A DNA stretch of 64,000 nt from Pyrinomonas methylaliphatogenes. GTDB taxonomy: Bacteria; Acidobacteriota; Blastocatellia; Pyrinomonadales; Pyrinomonadaceae. Shown here one piece after another: positions 7,526-17,339 of this stretch; within the stretch, counting starts at the first letter, position 1; each line of letters starts with the position of its first letter. A program made the position numbers and the translations under genes. A model generated the notes under the pieces. That model did no database searches, was not told the DNA's origin, and was given only the letters and a program-made list of their open reading frames with translations. Location of the stretch: contig NZ_CBXV010000001.1 of the NCBI RefSeq assembly GCF_000820845.2, positions 62,001-126,000 on the forward strand, written 5' to 3'.

Positions 7526-7861
7526 CCTCAACGTCGAAGTGTATTGTCGCAAGCGAGTGACTTCATACACCCGCCAGTTCATGAAACGACTCGGTCAACT
7601 GAACCGCACAAAAACGCCCCTTTGCAAAGTTGTTGCTGCACCACGCACTGAAAACTCGCTTTGCGCTGGCTCTCGCCTTCACTTGATCGCGCGGGGTCAG
7701 CATACGCGCTTGGATTTGATGCGCATCCGGCAGCAACGTAGAGGCTCCCTCGCTTTATCCTTCAGCTCAGCCGCTCGGGCTGGTCATCGCCGAGCTTGCG
7801 AGAGCATTCCCGCAGACCCTCAGACGGAGCGAGCGTCCTTCGCGTTTGGGTTCCCTTCGGA

Positions 7862-8887
7862 TCATCTGATCGTGATCGGGAAGGGTAAGAAACAGAGCGC
7901 GAAGATGATCGCGGTGGCGAGCGCGAGCATTATGCGCACCGGCCCGAGGCGATCATCATCTCTCATCACCGGTGGATGCGGTAACTTCAAGATGATGAGC
8001 AGAAGGAACGCATAGACGAATCCGCTCGGCGTCCCGTGCCACTCCCAGCCGAGGATCGCGAGCAATAACACGACGAAAAATGCCGCTTTGCCGAACGTCG
8101 TGTGAGCGCGTTGACCGAAGAGCGCATAGATGATGTGTCCACCGTCGAGTTGTCCTACCGGCAATAGATTTAAGCTCGTGACGAGCAATCCAAGCCACGC
8201 CGCAAAATAGAATGGGTTGATTTCAATCTTCGCCAAGTCGATGCCGATCAACTGGGCCAGCGCGCGAAGTAGCAGCGGGTCGTTGAAGACGATCAAAGTC
8301 CCAGGCTCGAAGCTCTGCATCTGAGCCGGTCGAGCGATGAGCGTCCCAATCACGGCGATCGGTATGGCGACGATGAAACCCGCCAGCGGACCGGCGACGG
8401 CGATGTCAAAGAGCGCACGCCGTGAGGGGATCGGCGAGCGGATGCGGATGAAAGCCCCGAAAGTGCCGGCGAGAAAGAATGGCGGGGCCGGGATGAAATA
8501 GGGGAGCGAGGCTTCAACCCTGTAGGCGCGACAGGCGAAGTAGTGCCCAGCTTCGTGAGCCGTTAGGATCGCCAGCAGCGATCCCGCGAACATTGCCCCT
8601 TGGGCCAAGATCGGCGGATGCGAAAGGACATAAGTGATCAACAGCAGGGTCGCTTCAAGATAGTAGCGCGGCAGATAGAGCAGCGTCTCAGCGAGCGAGT
8701 TTGGTGTCGGTATGGGCGGCTCTGGTAATTCCTCGATTGAAAGCGTGGCGCCCGCTAGGGTCATGCTGGCCGCCGTGATTAGAAAGAGCAGAATGTGGCG
8801 GCTCCAGTCGCGCATGGTGGGGGAGGTGATACGGGGGCGCGCGTAGAGCGGTTCGTATGGCTGGATAGTATGAAGCCTTTCGCTCAA
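7862..8887 (-). CDS. Site-2 protease family (M50) membrane metalloprotease
   Basis: 341 residues with at least six hydrophobic segments. The zinc-binding HEAGH (in AILTAHEAGHYFACRAY) sits in a membrane segment near residue 110, and the second zinc ligand motif LLPVGQLDGGHIIYALFG lies near residue 245, both diagnostic of M50 site-2 proteases. No PDZ domain is inserted, so it resembles the EGY1/Spo-IVFB-like group with a long N-terminus rather than RseP. It would cut a membrane-bound substrate inside the inner membrane. The substrate is unknown, and no anti-sigma factor is adjacent. It stands alone on the minus strand. Confidence 0.88.
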   Translation of the reverse strand: MSERLHTIQPYEPLYARPRITSPTMRDWSRHILLFLITAASMTLAGATLSIEELPEPPIPTPNSLAETLLYLPRYYLEATLLLITYVLSHPPILAQGAMFAGSLLAILTAHEAGHYFACRAYRVEASLPYFIPAPPFFLAGTFGAFIRIRSPIPSRRALFDIAVAGPLAGFIVAIPIAVIGTLIARPAQMQSFEPGTLIVFNDPLLLRALAQLIGIDLAKIEINPFYFAAWLGLLVTSLNLLPVGQLDGGHIIYALFGQRAHTTFGKAAFFVVLLLAILGWEWHGTPSGFVYAFLLLIILKLPHPPVMRDDDRLGPVRIMLALATAIIFALCFLPFPITIR

Positions 8888-9060
8888 GTCCTCGTTCCCA
8901 ACTTTACCGCATTAATGATCCGGGTCGCATCCGGCAGGCGATCGATCTGCGGTGATTTCTCCGCTTCATAACGGTGGCGCTTGCGGCCGCTTCGGTCGAG
9001 CGTAGGCCCCGACTTCCCGGATCTCCACTAGCGACGAGCGTCCGAGCCTCTTCCTCACGC

Positions 9061-9330
9061 TCAACCCCGCATTTGCAGCTCTTTCCCGGGTTTAAAGCGG
9101 ATCGTCTTGCCCGAGGGGATGGCGACCGCTTCGCCCGTGCGCGGATTGCGTCCGATGCCGCGTTTTCGCGGCTTGACGACGAAGACGCCGAAGCCGCGCA
9201 GTTCGATCCTTTCGCCGCGCGCGAGCGCTTCCTTCATCGAATTGAAGAGGGCATCGACGGCCTGCTCCGCTTTCATCTTGGGAACGCCGGTGCGCTCGGC
9301 GACACGGTTGACGATGTCGAGTTTGATCAT
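9061..9330 (-). CDS. hup: HU/IHF family DNA-binding protein
   Basis: 89 residues, the usual family length. It starts MIKLDIVNRVAERTGVPK and carries the beta-arm signature GFGVFVVKPRKRGIGRNPRTG with the intercalating proline in RNPRTG, then IRFKPGKELQ. It bends and compacts DNA as a dimer. Whether it is HU or an IHF subunit cannot be decided; the single gene and arm sequence fit HU. It is transcribed away from lepB, with about 230 bp between the starts. Confidence 0.93.
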   Translation of the reverse strand: MIKLDIVNRVAERTGVPKMKAEQAVDALFNSMKEALARGERIELRGFGVFVVKPRKRGIGRNPRTGEAVAIPSGKTIRFKPGKELQMRG

Positions 9331-9489
9331 CTCTTAAGCTTCTCCAGAAGGGACTTCAGTCGGTCTCACAGCCAAAACTCGGCATATCCTTGCGCTTCTT
9401 GGCCGATATACCATCAGATGGAACAGATAAGCGATGATAGGGACGCGGAACGAGAGGTGTCAAGGATGTCTAGAGGGATTCAGAGCGCG

Positions 9490-9518
9490 TTGACAAGCTT
9501 GGCGTTGGAAGTTAACCT
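9490..9518 (+). promoter_or_regulatory. Candidate sigma-70 promoter for lepB
   Basis: TTGACA at 9490-9495, a 17-bp spacer, then TAACCT at 9513-9518 (four of six matches to TATAAT). It would start transcription about 35 bp before the lepB ATG. Confidence 0.4.
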
Positions 9519-9558
9519 CAAAAGTTCACGTCGGAGGTGTCCGCAGCGGATAATCAAG

Positions 9559-10230
9559 ATGTTCGGGCGAAGACGGGGCGAGTATCTCTTCGGCGATCTG
9601 ATGTTCGATGACGATCGTCGGATCCAGATGATCAAGTTGAAGCAAGAGGCGGAAACTGGAGTATGGGTCGAGGTGCGCGCTCTCTTGCGCGATCTGATCT
9701 TTGCCTTGATGCTGGTTACGCTCGTTATCGTCTTTCTCGTGCAGCCGGTTAAAGTCGAGGGCACTTCGATGTTGCCGCACTTGCATGATGGTGAGCGGAT
9801 TTTCGTCAACAAGCTCGTCTACTATGGGCTGCCGCCGCTTGAGCGCGGCGACATCGTCGTCTTCTGGTTCCCGGACGATCCGTCGAAAAGCTACATCAAA
9901 CGCATCATCGGGCTTCCCGGCGAGACGGTCGAAATGCGCGATGGGCGGATCTTCATCGACGGTCAAGAGCTCAGCGAACCGTATCTCGATCCGCAGTTGA
10001 ACACCGGACATGCCAGCCTGCCGCCGCTTTACGTCAAACAGCACTACTATTTCGTCATGGGAGACAATCGCGATCATTCAAGCGATTCGCGATACTGGGG
10101 ATTGGTGCCCGAAAAGTACATCTATGGCAAAGCGATTCTGCGTTATTGGCCGCCGACGCAGATCGGATTGATCACGCATCGCGATGGGCCGACTCTAGTC
10201 AAGGCGCATGCTGCAGATAGGGGCGAGTGA
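9559..10230 (+). CDS. lepB: Signal peptidase I
   Basis: 223 residues from the ATG at 9559 (later ATGs at 9601 and 9628 are possible; the frame is open further upstream but lacks homology). One membrane anchor, FALMLVTLVIVFLVQPV, is followed by the catalytic serine in EGTSMLPHL and the catalytic lysine in SYIKRIIGLPGE; MGDNRDHSSDSRYWGLV is the family's box E. It removes signal peptides from exported proteins, with its active site outside the inner membrane. The next gene starts within a few bases, so they share a transcript. Confidence 0.92.
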   Translation: MFGRRRGEYLFGDLMFDDDRRIQMIKLKQEAETGVWVEVRALLRDLIFALMLVTLVIVFLVQPVKVEGTSMLPHLHDGERIFVNKLVYYGLPPLERGDIVVFWFPDDPSKSYIKRIIGLPGETVEMRDGRIFIDGQELSEPYLDPQLNTGHASLPPLYVKQHYYFVMGDNRDHSSDSRYWGLVPEKYIYGKAILRYWPPTQIGLITHRDGPTLVKAHAADRGE

Positions 10231-10265
10231 GGCGGCGTTGTGCGGCGCAATCTTTGGATCATCTG

Positions 10266-11549
10266 ATGCCGAATTGGTTGCAAACTTTCTGGTCGCTTCT
10301 CCGCGCGCCTGTGCGCACGATGCGTGACTTGCGCGAGGAGAGCGCTCTGATCGAAGGCGCGCTCGGCGCGTTTGTCGCGCAAACCATCTTCACCCTTTAT
10401 CTGCAATGGCCGTACATCAATCGCTCGCTCAACCGTCCCTCGGTTTGGTTCGAGTTGTCGGCTGAAGGCGTAAGCAGTCTGCTCTTCGCGGCGATCGTCT
10501 TCTTCCCGATCCTGATCTTTGTCGCTAACTTGTTCGATCGCCATCGGGGCTTCGGGGCGATGCTCCAGCAAGAGTATGGCGTCGTTGCGACGGCGCTGTT
10601 TTACGCCTGGGCGGTCGCGCACGTGGTGGCGCTCTTATTGGCCGTTTTGGCGCGCGCGAGCGGCTACGAGGCGGCGGTCATTGCGCAAACGCTCGCGCTG
10701 GCCGATGAGTGGCGACAGACTCATCCGGATTTGACGCTTCCAGCGGATCCGCGTCTTGCGGTTGAAAGTTTCGGGCGCGTCATCTTCACGCCCCCGTTCC
10801 TGCTATGGGCGCATATCGCGGTCCGGGAATCTTTCCGCCTTTCGCCATGGCGGGCGACGATGGTTCTGGCGATCTCCGGATTCATCGCTCTCATCATCTG
10901 GCCCGTGTTGTTCCCCTTCCTCGCATTGCTCGCGGCCTCGCCGTTCCTGCTTCTGTTCATCGTGCTTCTACTGAGCGGCTGGATACGGGGGATCGTCCAG
11001 CGCGAACGCGCGCGCACCGCCTTCCGGCGCGGATTGGAGGCGGCGACGCTCAATCCGGCGGATGCTTCTGCGCATTACAACCTCGGGTTGCTCCATTTGC
11101 AACGCGGCGAACTGGAGGAGGCGCGCCGGAGATTCGAGCGGGCCATTGAGATAGATCCTGATGAGATCGACGCTCATTATCAACTCGGGCGCATCGCACG
11201 CAAGCAGAACAGGCTGGCCGAAGCGGTCGCGCATTTCGAACAGGTCGTCGCTCGCGATCCAGAACATGCGCAATATGAGGTTTGGCGTGAGGCTGGGGCG
11301 ACATACTTGGCTGCCGGTCAATTCGCCGATGCGCGCGAGATGCTGGCCCATTTTCTGCAGCATCGTGAAAACGATCCCGAAGGGCTCTATTTGATGGGGC
11401 GGACGCTCTTCGGTTTGGGGCGTAAACGTGAGGCTGAGGAGTGTATGCGCGCCTGTATCGAGGCGGTGAAGTCCGCTCCCGCATACAAGTATCGGACCGA
11501 GAAACGGTGGATGGTGGAAGCGCAGCATTTCCTTCGCTCGCAATCCTAA
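10266..11549 (+). CDS. Membrane protein with Yip1-like N-terminus and C-terminal TPR repeats
   Basis: 427 residues from ATG 10266 (a GTG at 10227 overlapping the lepB stop is an alternative start with a better AGGGG site). The first ~260 residues hold about five hydrophobic segments, including [20 protein letters not shown] and [31 protein letters not shown], in the style of Yip1/YIP1-family proteins. Residues from ~280 form at least three TPR units ([40 protein letters not shown]). Likely an inner-membrane scaffold for protein-protein contacts; the partner is unknown. The link to lepB suggests an envelope role, but that is inference. Confidence 0.75.
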   Translation: MPNWLQTFWSLLRAPVRTMRDLREESALIEGALGAFVAQTIFTLYLQWPYINRSLNRPSVWFELSAEGVSSLLFAAIVFFPILIFVANLFDRHRGFGAMLQQEYGVVATALFYAWAVAHVVALLLAVLARASGYEAAVIAQTLALADEWRQTHPDLTLPADPRLAVESFGRVIFTPPFLLWAHIAVRESFRLSPWRATMVLAISGFIALIIWPVLFPFLALLAASPFLLLFIVLLLSGWIRGIVQRERARTAFRRGLEAATLNPADASAHYNLGLLHLQRGELEEARRRFERAIEIDPDEIDAHYQLGRIARKQNRLAEAVAHFEQVVARDPEHAQYEVWREAGATYLAAGQFADAREMLAHFLQHRENDPEGLYLMGRTLFGLGRKREAEECMRACIEAVKSAPAYKYRTEKRWMVEAQHFLRSQS

Positions 11550-11577
11550 GATGGTGAGGTGGGCTTTGGTAAGCGAC

Positions 11578-12693
11578 ATGAAGGCTAGCGAAAGAAAACC
11601 GGCGTTGCTCGTCTTGGAAGATGGTCGCGTCTTCCGCGGCTATGCTTGGGGAGCAGAAGGCGAGGTTTGCGGCGAGATGGTCTTCAACACTTCCATGTCC
11701 GGCTATCAGGAAGTGTTGACCGATCCATCATACGCTGGGCAGATCGTCTGCATGACCTATCCGCTCATCGGGAACTATGGCGTCAATCGGGCGGATGAAG
11801 AGTCGGAGCGCCCGTGGGTCGAAGGGTTCGTCGTGCGCGAAGCGAGTCGTATCGCTTCGAACTGGCGCGCCGAAGAGTCGCTCGACGCCTATCTCAAGCG
11901 TTGGGGGATCCCGGCCATCGAGCACGTCGATACGCGCGCGCTGGTGCGCCACATACGCGATAAAGGCGCGATGCGCGCGTGCCTTTCATCCATCGATCTC
12001 GATGAGCGGAGCCTGCTGGAGAAGGCGCGCCAGTCTCCGCCGATGGAGAATAGGGAGTTGGCGAGCGTGGTGACGACCAAGGAAGCGTATGAGGTGCCTG
12101 CCGAAGGAGAGGAGCGTTTCCACGTCGTATGCTACGACTTCGGCGTGAAACGCAACAGCTTGCGCGAACTGGCGCGCTTAGGCTGTCGCCTCACGGTCGT
12201 CCCAGCTTGGACGCCAGCGAGCGAGGTTTTGCGGATGCGCCCCGATGGAGTTTTCCTCTCGAATGGGCCGGGCGATCCGGCCTCGATGACGGCGGTCGTC
12301 GAGGAGATCAGAAAGCTGGTCCAGACGGGACTGCCGACTTTTGGCATCTGTTTCGGGCATCAACTTCTCGGGCGCGCCTTCGGCGGGCGCACTTATAAAC
12401 TCCTCTTCGGCCATCGCGGGGGGAACCAACCCGTCAAGGATCTGGAGACGGGGATGGTCGAAATCACCTCGCACAATCACGGGTTCGCCGTCGATGCCGA
12501 GAGCCTTCCGCCCGAAGTCGAAGTGACGCACGTCAACTTGAATGACGGTTGCGTCGAGGGCATGCGCCATCGCTACTTGCCGATCATTTCGGTCCAATAC
12601 CACCCGGAAGCGGCGCCCGGTCCGCACGATGCGGAACACCATTTTCGCCGCTTCATCGAGTTGATGGAGAGGGCGAAGGCTGCGGCTCGTTAG
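11578..12693 (+). CDS. carA: Carbamoyl-phosphate synthase small subunit
   Basis: 371 residues from ATG 11578 (ATG 11551 would add nine residues). The N-terminal domain has the characteristic [21 protein letters not shown] and the C-terminal half is a class I glutamine amidotransferase with [15 protein letters not shown] (nucleophile Cys) and [12 protein letters not shown] (His-Glu). It hydrolyses glutamine and passes ammonia to CarB for arginine and pyrimidine synthesis. carB is not adjacent, so the two subunits are encoded apart. Its last 41 bp overlap the convergent gene on the other strand. Confidence 0.95.
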   Translation: MKASERKPALLVLEDGRVFRGYAWGAEGEVCGEMVFNTSMSGYQEVLTDPSYAGQIVCMTYPLIGNYGVNRADEESERPWVEGFVVREASRIASNWRAEESLDAYLKRWGIPAIEHVDTRALVRHIRDKGAMRACLSSIDLDERSLLEKARQSPPMENRELASVVTTKEAYEVPAEGEERFHVVCYDFGVKRNSLRELARLGCRLTVVPAWTPASEVLRMRPDGVFLSNGPGDPASMTAVVEEIRKLVQTGLPTFGICFGHQLLGRAFGGRTYKLLFGHRGGNQPVKDLETGMVEITSHNHGFAVDAESLPPEVEVTHVNLNDGCVEGMRHRYLPIISVQYHPEAAPGPHDAEHHFRRFIELMERAKAAAR

Positions 12694-13909
12694 ACGCTCG
12701 ATAGACGGGTGGGGCGTGGGTTGTGGAAACGGCCCCTTCCGTAGGCTTGAGAAGATCGGCGACCAATCCCGCGCTTCCGCGATACTCGTTCCAGTGGCGA
12801 TAAGCGACCGTAAAGACCGCGACGACCGGGATCGCCAGAAAGATCCCGGCCACACCTGCCAGTTCATGTCCTGCGAGGACGGCCAGAATCACCGCTACAG
12901 GGTGAAGGTGGATGCCGTGTCGGATGAGGCGCGGGTAGGTGATGTAATCGTGAATGATGCGCAGCACGGCGAGGAAGATCAGCGCCGTGATGACCTGACC
13001 GGTCGAAACGAAACTGGTGATGATCGCGACGATGATCGCCACCATGAACGGCCCGACGAGCGGAATGAATTCCAACGCGCCGGCGATGATCCCCAGCGTG
13101 AGCGCATAAGGCACGCCGATGAGCGCGAAGCCAACCGAACAGATCGTGCCGATGAGCAAGCAGGCGATCAGTTGCGCGCGGATGTAGGCGGCGAGCGTGC
13201 GGTTTACGTCTTGGAAGAACTCATCGCCGCGCCAGCGTAATCGCCCTTGCGGGATCATCTGCAGCGCCGAACGGCGAAAGGAATCGGCATCTTTGAGCAG
13301 GAAGAAGGCTAGGATCGGGATCAGGATGAGCCATGGCAGATAGGTCAGCCATCCGAACATCGTCAGGAACGCCTCGCGCACGTACTCACCGGTCCTCTCG
13401 ATGGCTTGCGTCACCGCATTGTTGACCGCTTCGCGCGCCGCGGGCGGCAATTGGTATCGGCGATAGAACTCGTTGAGCTTCTGCGCCCGTCCGCGCGCCG
13501 TCATCAGATAGGTCGGAGCTTGCTGGGCAAATTCGGTCATCTGATTCCCGATGCGCGGGAGCAGCAGATAGATGGCGATGGCGAGCGAGCCGAAGATCAT
13601 CGCATACACAATGGCGATGGCTAGCGCGCGCGGCATCGTCCGTTCGCGACCGGCGAGCTTGAAGGGATGGCGCACCAATTCGACTAGCGGCGCGATCAAG
13701 TAAGCGAAGAAGATCGAGAGGACGACAAGAAGGATGATGCTCTCAAGCTCGTACAAAACCCACAACCCGGCGGCAACGGCAAGGACGATGAAGATGACGC
13801 GAAGCACGGTGCGCGTCTGCGGCCAAGTGGCCGCGGCGACGGCATCGGTCAGCGCGCTCATCTCTTCCGCGCTTTTCATCGGCTTCGTTTGCTCTTTCGG
13901 TTCTTTCAT
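12653..13909 (-). CDS. AI-2E family (PerM/YdiK-type) transporter
   Basis: 418 residues with eight predicted membrane segments, for example [42 protein letters not shown] and [25 protein letters not shown]. The block [15 protein letters not shown] followed by [11 protein letters not shown] is diagnostic of the AI-2E/UPF0118 family. Members export diverse solutes or act as Na+/H+ antiporters; the AI-2 link is historical, so no substrate is proposed. A proline/serine-rich C-terminal tail extends into the 3' end of carA on the opposite strand. Confidence 0.88.
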   Translation of the reverse strand: MKEPKEQTKPMKSAEEMSALTDAVAAATWPQTRTVLRVIFIVLAVAAGLWVLYELESIILLVVLSIFFAYLIAPLVELVRHPFKLAGRERTMPRALAIAIVYAMIFGSLAIAIYLLLPRIGNQMTEFAQQAPTYLMTARGRAQKLNEFYRRYQLPPAAREAVNNAVTQAIERTGEYVREAFLTMFGWLTYLPWLILIPILAFFLLKDADSFRRSALQMIPQGRLRWRGDEFFQDVNRTLAAYIRAQLIACLLIGTICSVGFALIGVPYALTLGIIAGALEFIPLVGPFMVAIIVAIITSFVSTGQVITALIFLAVLRIIHDYITYPRLIRHGIHLHPVAVILAVLAGHELAGVAGIFLAIPVVAVFTVAYRHWNEYRGSAGLVADLLKPTEGAVSTTHAPPVYRASNEPQPSPSPSTR

Positions 13910-13982
13910 CGAATAATCCCTTAAACGACTCTCGATAAAGCGGGCCGATCGATCCTGCGGCTCGATCTTTCGATGGCGCCCT

Positions 13983-14357
13983 TCAATCTGTCTCTTCCTC
14001 CGCGCTTCGTTGTCGTTGCTGTTCCATCCACTTGGCGATCAGCGTGCGCCACTCCTTTTCGGAACTGAGGAGGCGAAGCGCGGCTAAAGGTTGCGCCGGA
14101 TCGCGTTCGAGCCTGAGGACTTCGGCCAAAGCCTCAAAGCGCGGCCCTTTCTGCTCGATGACGGCTAGGCGGACGCGGCTGCCGACTTGCGGCAACTGGC
14201 GCAAATGAACGAGCGCGCTGTCCGGGCCGACATTCTGCGTCTCGCCTTCGACTAGGACGTGGCGCCCGACCGTTTCGTCATCCCATTCGACGCGCACCGG
14301 CAGGTTCAAAGGGTAACGAGTGCCTATCCGACGCTCTCTGCTAAGATCGCTCATCAT
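13983..14357 (-). CDS. PilZ-domain protein
   Basis: 124 residues. It begins RERRIGTRYPLNLPVRV, the R-x-x-x-R strand of PilZ domains that grips cyclic di-GMP, and continues with a VGPDSALVHL segment where the usual D/N-x-S-x-x-G is altered (the glycine is missing). A beta-barrel pattern (GSRVRLAVIEQ, EALAEVLRLE) follows. With the second motif degenerate, c-di-GMP binding is uncertain. It is 73 bp upstream of the AI-2E gene's start on the same strand, so both may be co-transcribed. Confidence 0.75.
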   Translation of the reverse strand: MMSDLSRERRIGTRYPLNLPVRVEWDDETVGRHVLVEGETQNVGPDSALVHLRQLPQVGSRVRLAVIEQKGPRFEALAEVLRLERDPAQPLAALRLLSSEKEWRTLIAKWMEQQRQRSAEEETD

Positions 14358-14858
14358 GACGCCTCCTCCCGCGCAAGCTGTGAAAGCGACTCGCGACCGC
14401 TCTCAAAGTTCCGACAGGCCATCCGACCGAAGGCGACGCGCCCTCGGCCAGCGGAATCTCTGTGTACCACAAAGCGCGCATCTCGACAATCCAGAGGGAG
14501 AGAACTGGCAGTAGATAGCGAGTCTGCGCTAAGATCATGACAGATCGCACGCGGTCATGGATCGGGGAGGCAGCATGGCCGAGTTCCCGAGGACAGTTGA
14601 GCTTAGCAGACCCCGCCGAATCTCCGAAAGCGGATCGGCACTGGTCTTCAATCGCAACGTAATCAAAAGGCGCGCGTGCCTATCGCCAAGCGAAACGTGT
14701 GAATCGTCCGGTGACGTTCCTATCGACAAAGGGGCATCATCCTGCGTCATGGTCGAGCAGTTTGGACCGCCTCGCGCTCAGAGACGGAATGAACTGGGGC
14801 CGCTAAGTCTTTCGGTGTGAGCCTGATTGCCAAGAGCGGCGGGATGGAAGGTACGGCC
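14358..14858. other. Intergenic stretch without a supported gene
   Basis: 500 bp between the divergent PilZ and DUF971 genes. Short frames exist on both strands, but none has a recognisable motif or good ribosome site. An ATGAC/CTAAGATC cluster recurs near 14340 and 14530, too short to interpret. Promoters for both flanking genes should lie here. Confidence 0.5.
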
Positions 14859-15215
14859 ATGGATAATAGACAGGCTTTCGAACCGCGCGAGATAGTGCAA
14901 GAAGACGACGCGAATCTGCGTATCACTTGGGCCGATGGTCAGATCTGCCGGTATCGCGCGCCGCAGTTAAGACGCATGTGCCCTTGCGCGCAGTGCGTCA
15001 ACGAGTGGACCGGCGAACGCATCCTGCGCGCCGAAGCGGTGAGCGATGATTTGACGATCAAAGATATCCAGCTCGTCGGGCGTTATGCGCTCAGTTTTCG
15101 CTGGAGCGACGGGCACGAAGCTGGCATCTACAGCTTCCGCTACCTGCGCCAGTTATGTGATGCGGGCGCGACGGATGAGGTAAGCGAAAAAGATGGCGGA
15201 ACGGATGCAGCCTAA
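14859..15215 (+). CDS. DUF971 (GBBH-like N-terminal) protein
   Basis: 118 residues from ATG 14859, which has GGAAGG eight bases upstream. The pattern LRITWADGQICRYRAPQLRRMCPCAQC, with IKDIQLVGRYALSFRWSDGH and IYSFRYLR, is that of the DUF971/gamma-butyrobetaine-hydroxylase-like N-terminal domain. The cysteines in MCPCAQC probably bind zinc or iron. In other bacteria this domain is linked to the Mrp/ApbC iron-sulfur carrier, so a role in Fe-S metabolism is possible, but none is shown here. It overlaps the next gene by 23 bp. Confidence 0.82.
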   Translation: MDNRQAFEPREIVQEDDANLRITWADGQICRYRAPQLRRMCPCAQCVNEWTGERILRAEAVSDDLTIKDIQLVGRYALSFRWSDGHEAGIYSFRYLRQLCDAGATDEVSEKDGGTDAA

Positions 15216-15591
15216 AAGGATCCTCGTCGTCGAAGATGACGATGTGGCTCGCGAGCTCATGCGCATGGCGCTTGAGAACGAAGGATACAGCGTCAGCGTG
15301 GCGGAGGATGGGAGACAGGGTTATGAAGCGGCTCTCGCCTTGCGGCCTGATCTGATCGTCACCGATGTGAACATGCCGACTGCAGATGGGGTCCATCTGG
15401 TCCGTCGGATACGCGAGACGGCAGCGATCGCCGAAACACCGATTCTGGTGATCACAGGTTATGGGACGGGGCGGGCCACTCTCACATTGGCGCAGGGTGC
15501 GGATGCTTATGAGCCGAAACCGATCGATTCGCGCGGATTGCTCATGACGGTGCGACGTTTGCTCGAAGAGGCGAAGGAGCGAAGGCGATGA
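15193..15591 (+). CDS. Single-domain response regulator (CheY-like)
   Basis: 132 residues that are all receiver domain. The acidic pair is in ILVVEDDDVARELM, the phospho-accepting aspartate in LIVTDVNMPTADG, the threonine in ILVITGYG and the lysine in AYEPKPID. There is no output domain, so it must act by contact with a partner. It overlaps the DUF971 gene by 23 bp and the next gene by 4 bp. No kinase is adjacent. Confidence 0.93.
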   Translation: MAERMQPKRILVVEDDDVARELMRMALENEGYSVSVAEDGRQGYEAALALRPDLIVTDVNMPTADGVHLVRRIRETAAIAETPILVITGYGTGRATLTLAQGADAYEPKPIDSRGLLMTVRRLLEEAKERRR

Positions 15592-15854
15592 ACGAGCGGG
15601 ACTTCTTCGACGAAAAGCAAGAGACGAAACGCGCGATCTTCGTCTGTCCCCATTGCCGTCAACGCGGCGAATACGAAGTGCGCTGGTTGCGCCGCACGAA
15701 GAAGAGCGCCCCGCCGCCGGGGGCGAGCGAACAGGACCGCTTGCGATTCGCGCGCTCGCGCGATTACATGGTGCGGGTCGATGACGTGCTCGTCTGCCGA
15801 CATTGCCGTAAACGATTTGAAATCCCGAATTCGCAGTCGGTCGTCTTCATCTGA
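15588..15854 (+). CDS. Small double zinc-ribbon protein
   Basis: 88 residues with two CxxC pairs, IFVCPHCRQRGEYEV at residues 18-32 and VLVCRHCRKRFEIP near residue 72. These would form one or two zinc ribbons. The start overlaps the receiver stop (ATGA). The middle is basic and low in hydrophobics, suggesting nucleic acid or protein binding. No named family is recognised beyond the zinc ribbon; function unknown. Confidence 0.7.
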   Translation: MNERDFFDEKQETKRAIFVCPHCRQRGEYEVRWLRRTKKSAPPPGASEQDRLRFARSRDYMVRVDDVLVCRHCRKRFEIPNSQSVVFI

Positions 15855-16039
15855 GTCTTCGCAAAAACGCGCTCAGAGGAGTCAGGGCCAGTCCCGTACA
15901 GAAAAATGCAGAAAATAGTTGCGCGATGATCGCTTTTCTGCTAATCGTTAGCAGGGCCGCAACCGCTCTCTAGCCCAGTCGCTCTAAAAAGCGCGCAAGT
16001 TCACTTGCACGCCATCATCCCATCAGCGGAGGAAAAAGG

Positions 16040-16645
16040 ATGTTCAGAGTCAACAAGAACCCGAAGGAAGAGCAGGCGGTAAACGAGGGGCCGACCAACC
16101 AAACGGCGAGTCCGGCGACGACCGCCTTCAGCGCGCCATCGGCGAGCGTCGCCGCTACGCCATCCTCGGCATCGCGCGCAGTGACCGAGAGCGAGGCGCT
16201 CGCCCGCGACATCAAGGACGGGAAGCTGAGCGGCTTCGTCGGCGCGGGCACGATGCTCAAAGGTGAGGCGACCTTCAAAGCTCTGTTGCGTGTCGATGGG
16301 CATCTTTCGGGGCGCATCAGTTCGCCAGATGGCACGCTCATCGTCAGCACGGGCGGTCAGGTCGATGCCGATATAGAGGTCGCCGTGGCGATCATCAACG
16401 GCACGGTCAATGGCGACATCATCGCCTCAAAGCGGATTGAGATGGGGCGCGCCGCGAAGGTGACCGGCAATATTCAAACGCCCGCATTGGTGGTCGAAAA
16501 TGGCGCGATCTTCGAAGGAAGCTGCCGCATGCTTCAGTTGAAGGAAGCGCAAGATAAAAGGCGAGAGGAAGAGAAGCATTCGACATATGCCGAAAGCGCT
16601 GAACCGGCGAGCGCTGTGACGGACTATTCGGATGTCACAAGTTGA
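16040..16645 (+). CDS. bacA: Bactofilin (polymer-forming cytoskeletal protein)
   Basis: 201 residues. A disordered Ala/Ser/Thr/Pro tail (1-60) precedes the bactofilin beta-helix, seen as GTMLKGEATFKALLRVDGHLSGRI, then LIVSTGGQVDADIEVAVAIINGTVNGDI and ERIEMGRAAKVTGNI-type repeats with hydrophobic residues every second position. Bactofilins self-assemble without nucleotides into filaments that organise the cell envelope or cell shape. A charged C-terminal tail follows. It is monocistronic, ending at a strong inverted repeat. Confidence 0.9.
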   Translation: MFRVNKNPKEEQAVNEGPTNQTASPATTAFSAPSASVAATPSSASRAVTESEALARDIKDGKLSGFVGAGTMLKGEATFKALLRVDGHLSGRISSPDGTLIVSTGGQVDADIEVAVAIINGTVNGDIIASKRIEMGRAAKVTGNIQTPALVVENGAIFEGSCRMLQLKEAQDKRREEEKHSTYAESAEPASAVTDYSDVTS

Positions 16646-16671
16646 TCGCCCCCGACATGTCTTTCGATCTT

Positions 16672-16718
16672 ACCGCGTTTAGATCAGGCCGGCTTATGCG
16701 CGATGATCTAAACGCGGT
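16672..16718. terminator. Hairpin terminator between bactofilin and leuD
   Basis: A perfect 15-bp inverted repeat (16672-16686 and 16704-16718, arm ACCGCGTTTAGATCA) with a 17-base loop. GTTTTG follows on the plus strand. It includes the leuD stop codon, so it probably serves both converging transcripts. Confidence 0.7.
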
Positions 16719-17301
16719 TGCGTTTTGCCTCATACGCGGCGATGAGCGCCTCATGTTGCAGCGTTAAAGCTATTTCATCCAATCCTTCGAGTAAGCAGTG
16801 GCGTTGGAAAGGATCGATCGTGAAGGTGCTGATTATCCTGTTCTCATCCCGCACTTCGCAGCGCTCGAGATCGACCGTCACCTGATATCCGGGAGTAGCT
16901 TCGGCGCTCGCGGCGATCGCCGCGACGGTGGATTCATCTAAGACGACCGGCAGCAGCCCGTTCTTGAGCGCGTTGTTGGCGAAGATGTCGGCGAAAGATG
17001 GGGCGATGATGGCACGAAAACCATAGTCGAGAAGCGACCACGGCGCGTGCTCGCGCGATGACCCGCAACCGAAATTCTTCCCTGCAATCAGAATGCTTGC
17101 GCCCTCGTATTGTGGCCAGTTCAAAATAAACGTTGGATCAGGTCGCCCGTCGCTGGTATAGCGCCAATCGTAGAAGAGGAACTGCCCGAAACCAGTCCGT
17201 TCGATCCGTTTGAGGAACTGTTTCGGGATGATCTGATCCGTATCGATGTTGGGCCGATAAAGCGGCGCGACGATCCCTGTGTGAACGCGAAAAGGTTGCA
17301 T
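16708..17301 (-). CDS. leuD: 3-isopropylmalate dehydratase small subunit
   Basis: 197 residues, the usual bacterial LeuD length. Motifs include [17 protein letters not shown] near the start and [19 protein letters not shown], the swivel-domain loop that binds substrate. With LeuC it isomerises 2-isopropylmalate to 3-isopropylmalate in leucine synthesis. It is the last gene of the leuA-leuB-leuC-leuD transcript, 38 bp after leuC, and ends in the shared hairpin. Confidence 0.96.
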   Translation of the reverse strand: MQPFRVHTGIVAPLYRPNIDTDQIIPKQFLKRIERTGFGQFLFYDWRYTSDGRPDPTFILNWPQYEGASILIAGKNFGCGSSREHAPWSLLDYGFRAIIAPSFADIFANNALKNGLLPVVLDESTVAAIAASAEATPGYQVTVDLERCEVRDENRIISTFTIDPFQRHCLLEGLDEIALTLQHEALIAAYEAKRNRV

Positions 17302-17339
17302 GGCTTAACACCCGTGTCTCGAATCTTCACCGGCGGCTG

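Larger units (their letters stand above)
6487..7861. other. Gene-free accessory stretch with spaced repeats
   Basis: About 1.4 kb with no coding region I can support. It holds an attC-like half site at its left end and two families of spaced direct repeats (6829-6927 and 7359-7525). On the minus strand, ATG at 7376 opens a short frame (MSDKPSIMEETGLRAPRR...), and a shifted frame ending at 7171 reads LTRTIREFFELIERIHP; together they may be a frameshifted remnant of a small gene, but no family is recognised. Composition is mixed and lower in GC than flanking housekeeping genes. Confidence 0.5.

Noticed and set aside
7488-8015. Plus-strand frame of 175 codons overlapping the M50 protease end
   Set aside because: Runs through a spaced-repeat region, arginine/serine-rich, no ribosome site or family.
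12653-12693. 41-bp convergent overlap of carA and the AI-2E gene as functional antisense control
   Set aside because: Short 3' overlaps are common in compact genomes; nothing here indicates regulation.
14557-14820. Small plus-strand frame in the PilZ-DUF971 gap
   Set aside because: No homology or good ribosome site, and an equally long frame exists on the other strand.
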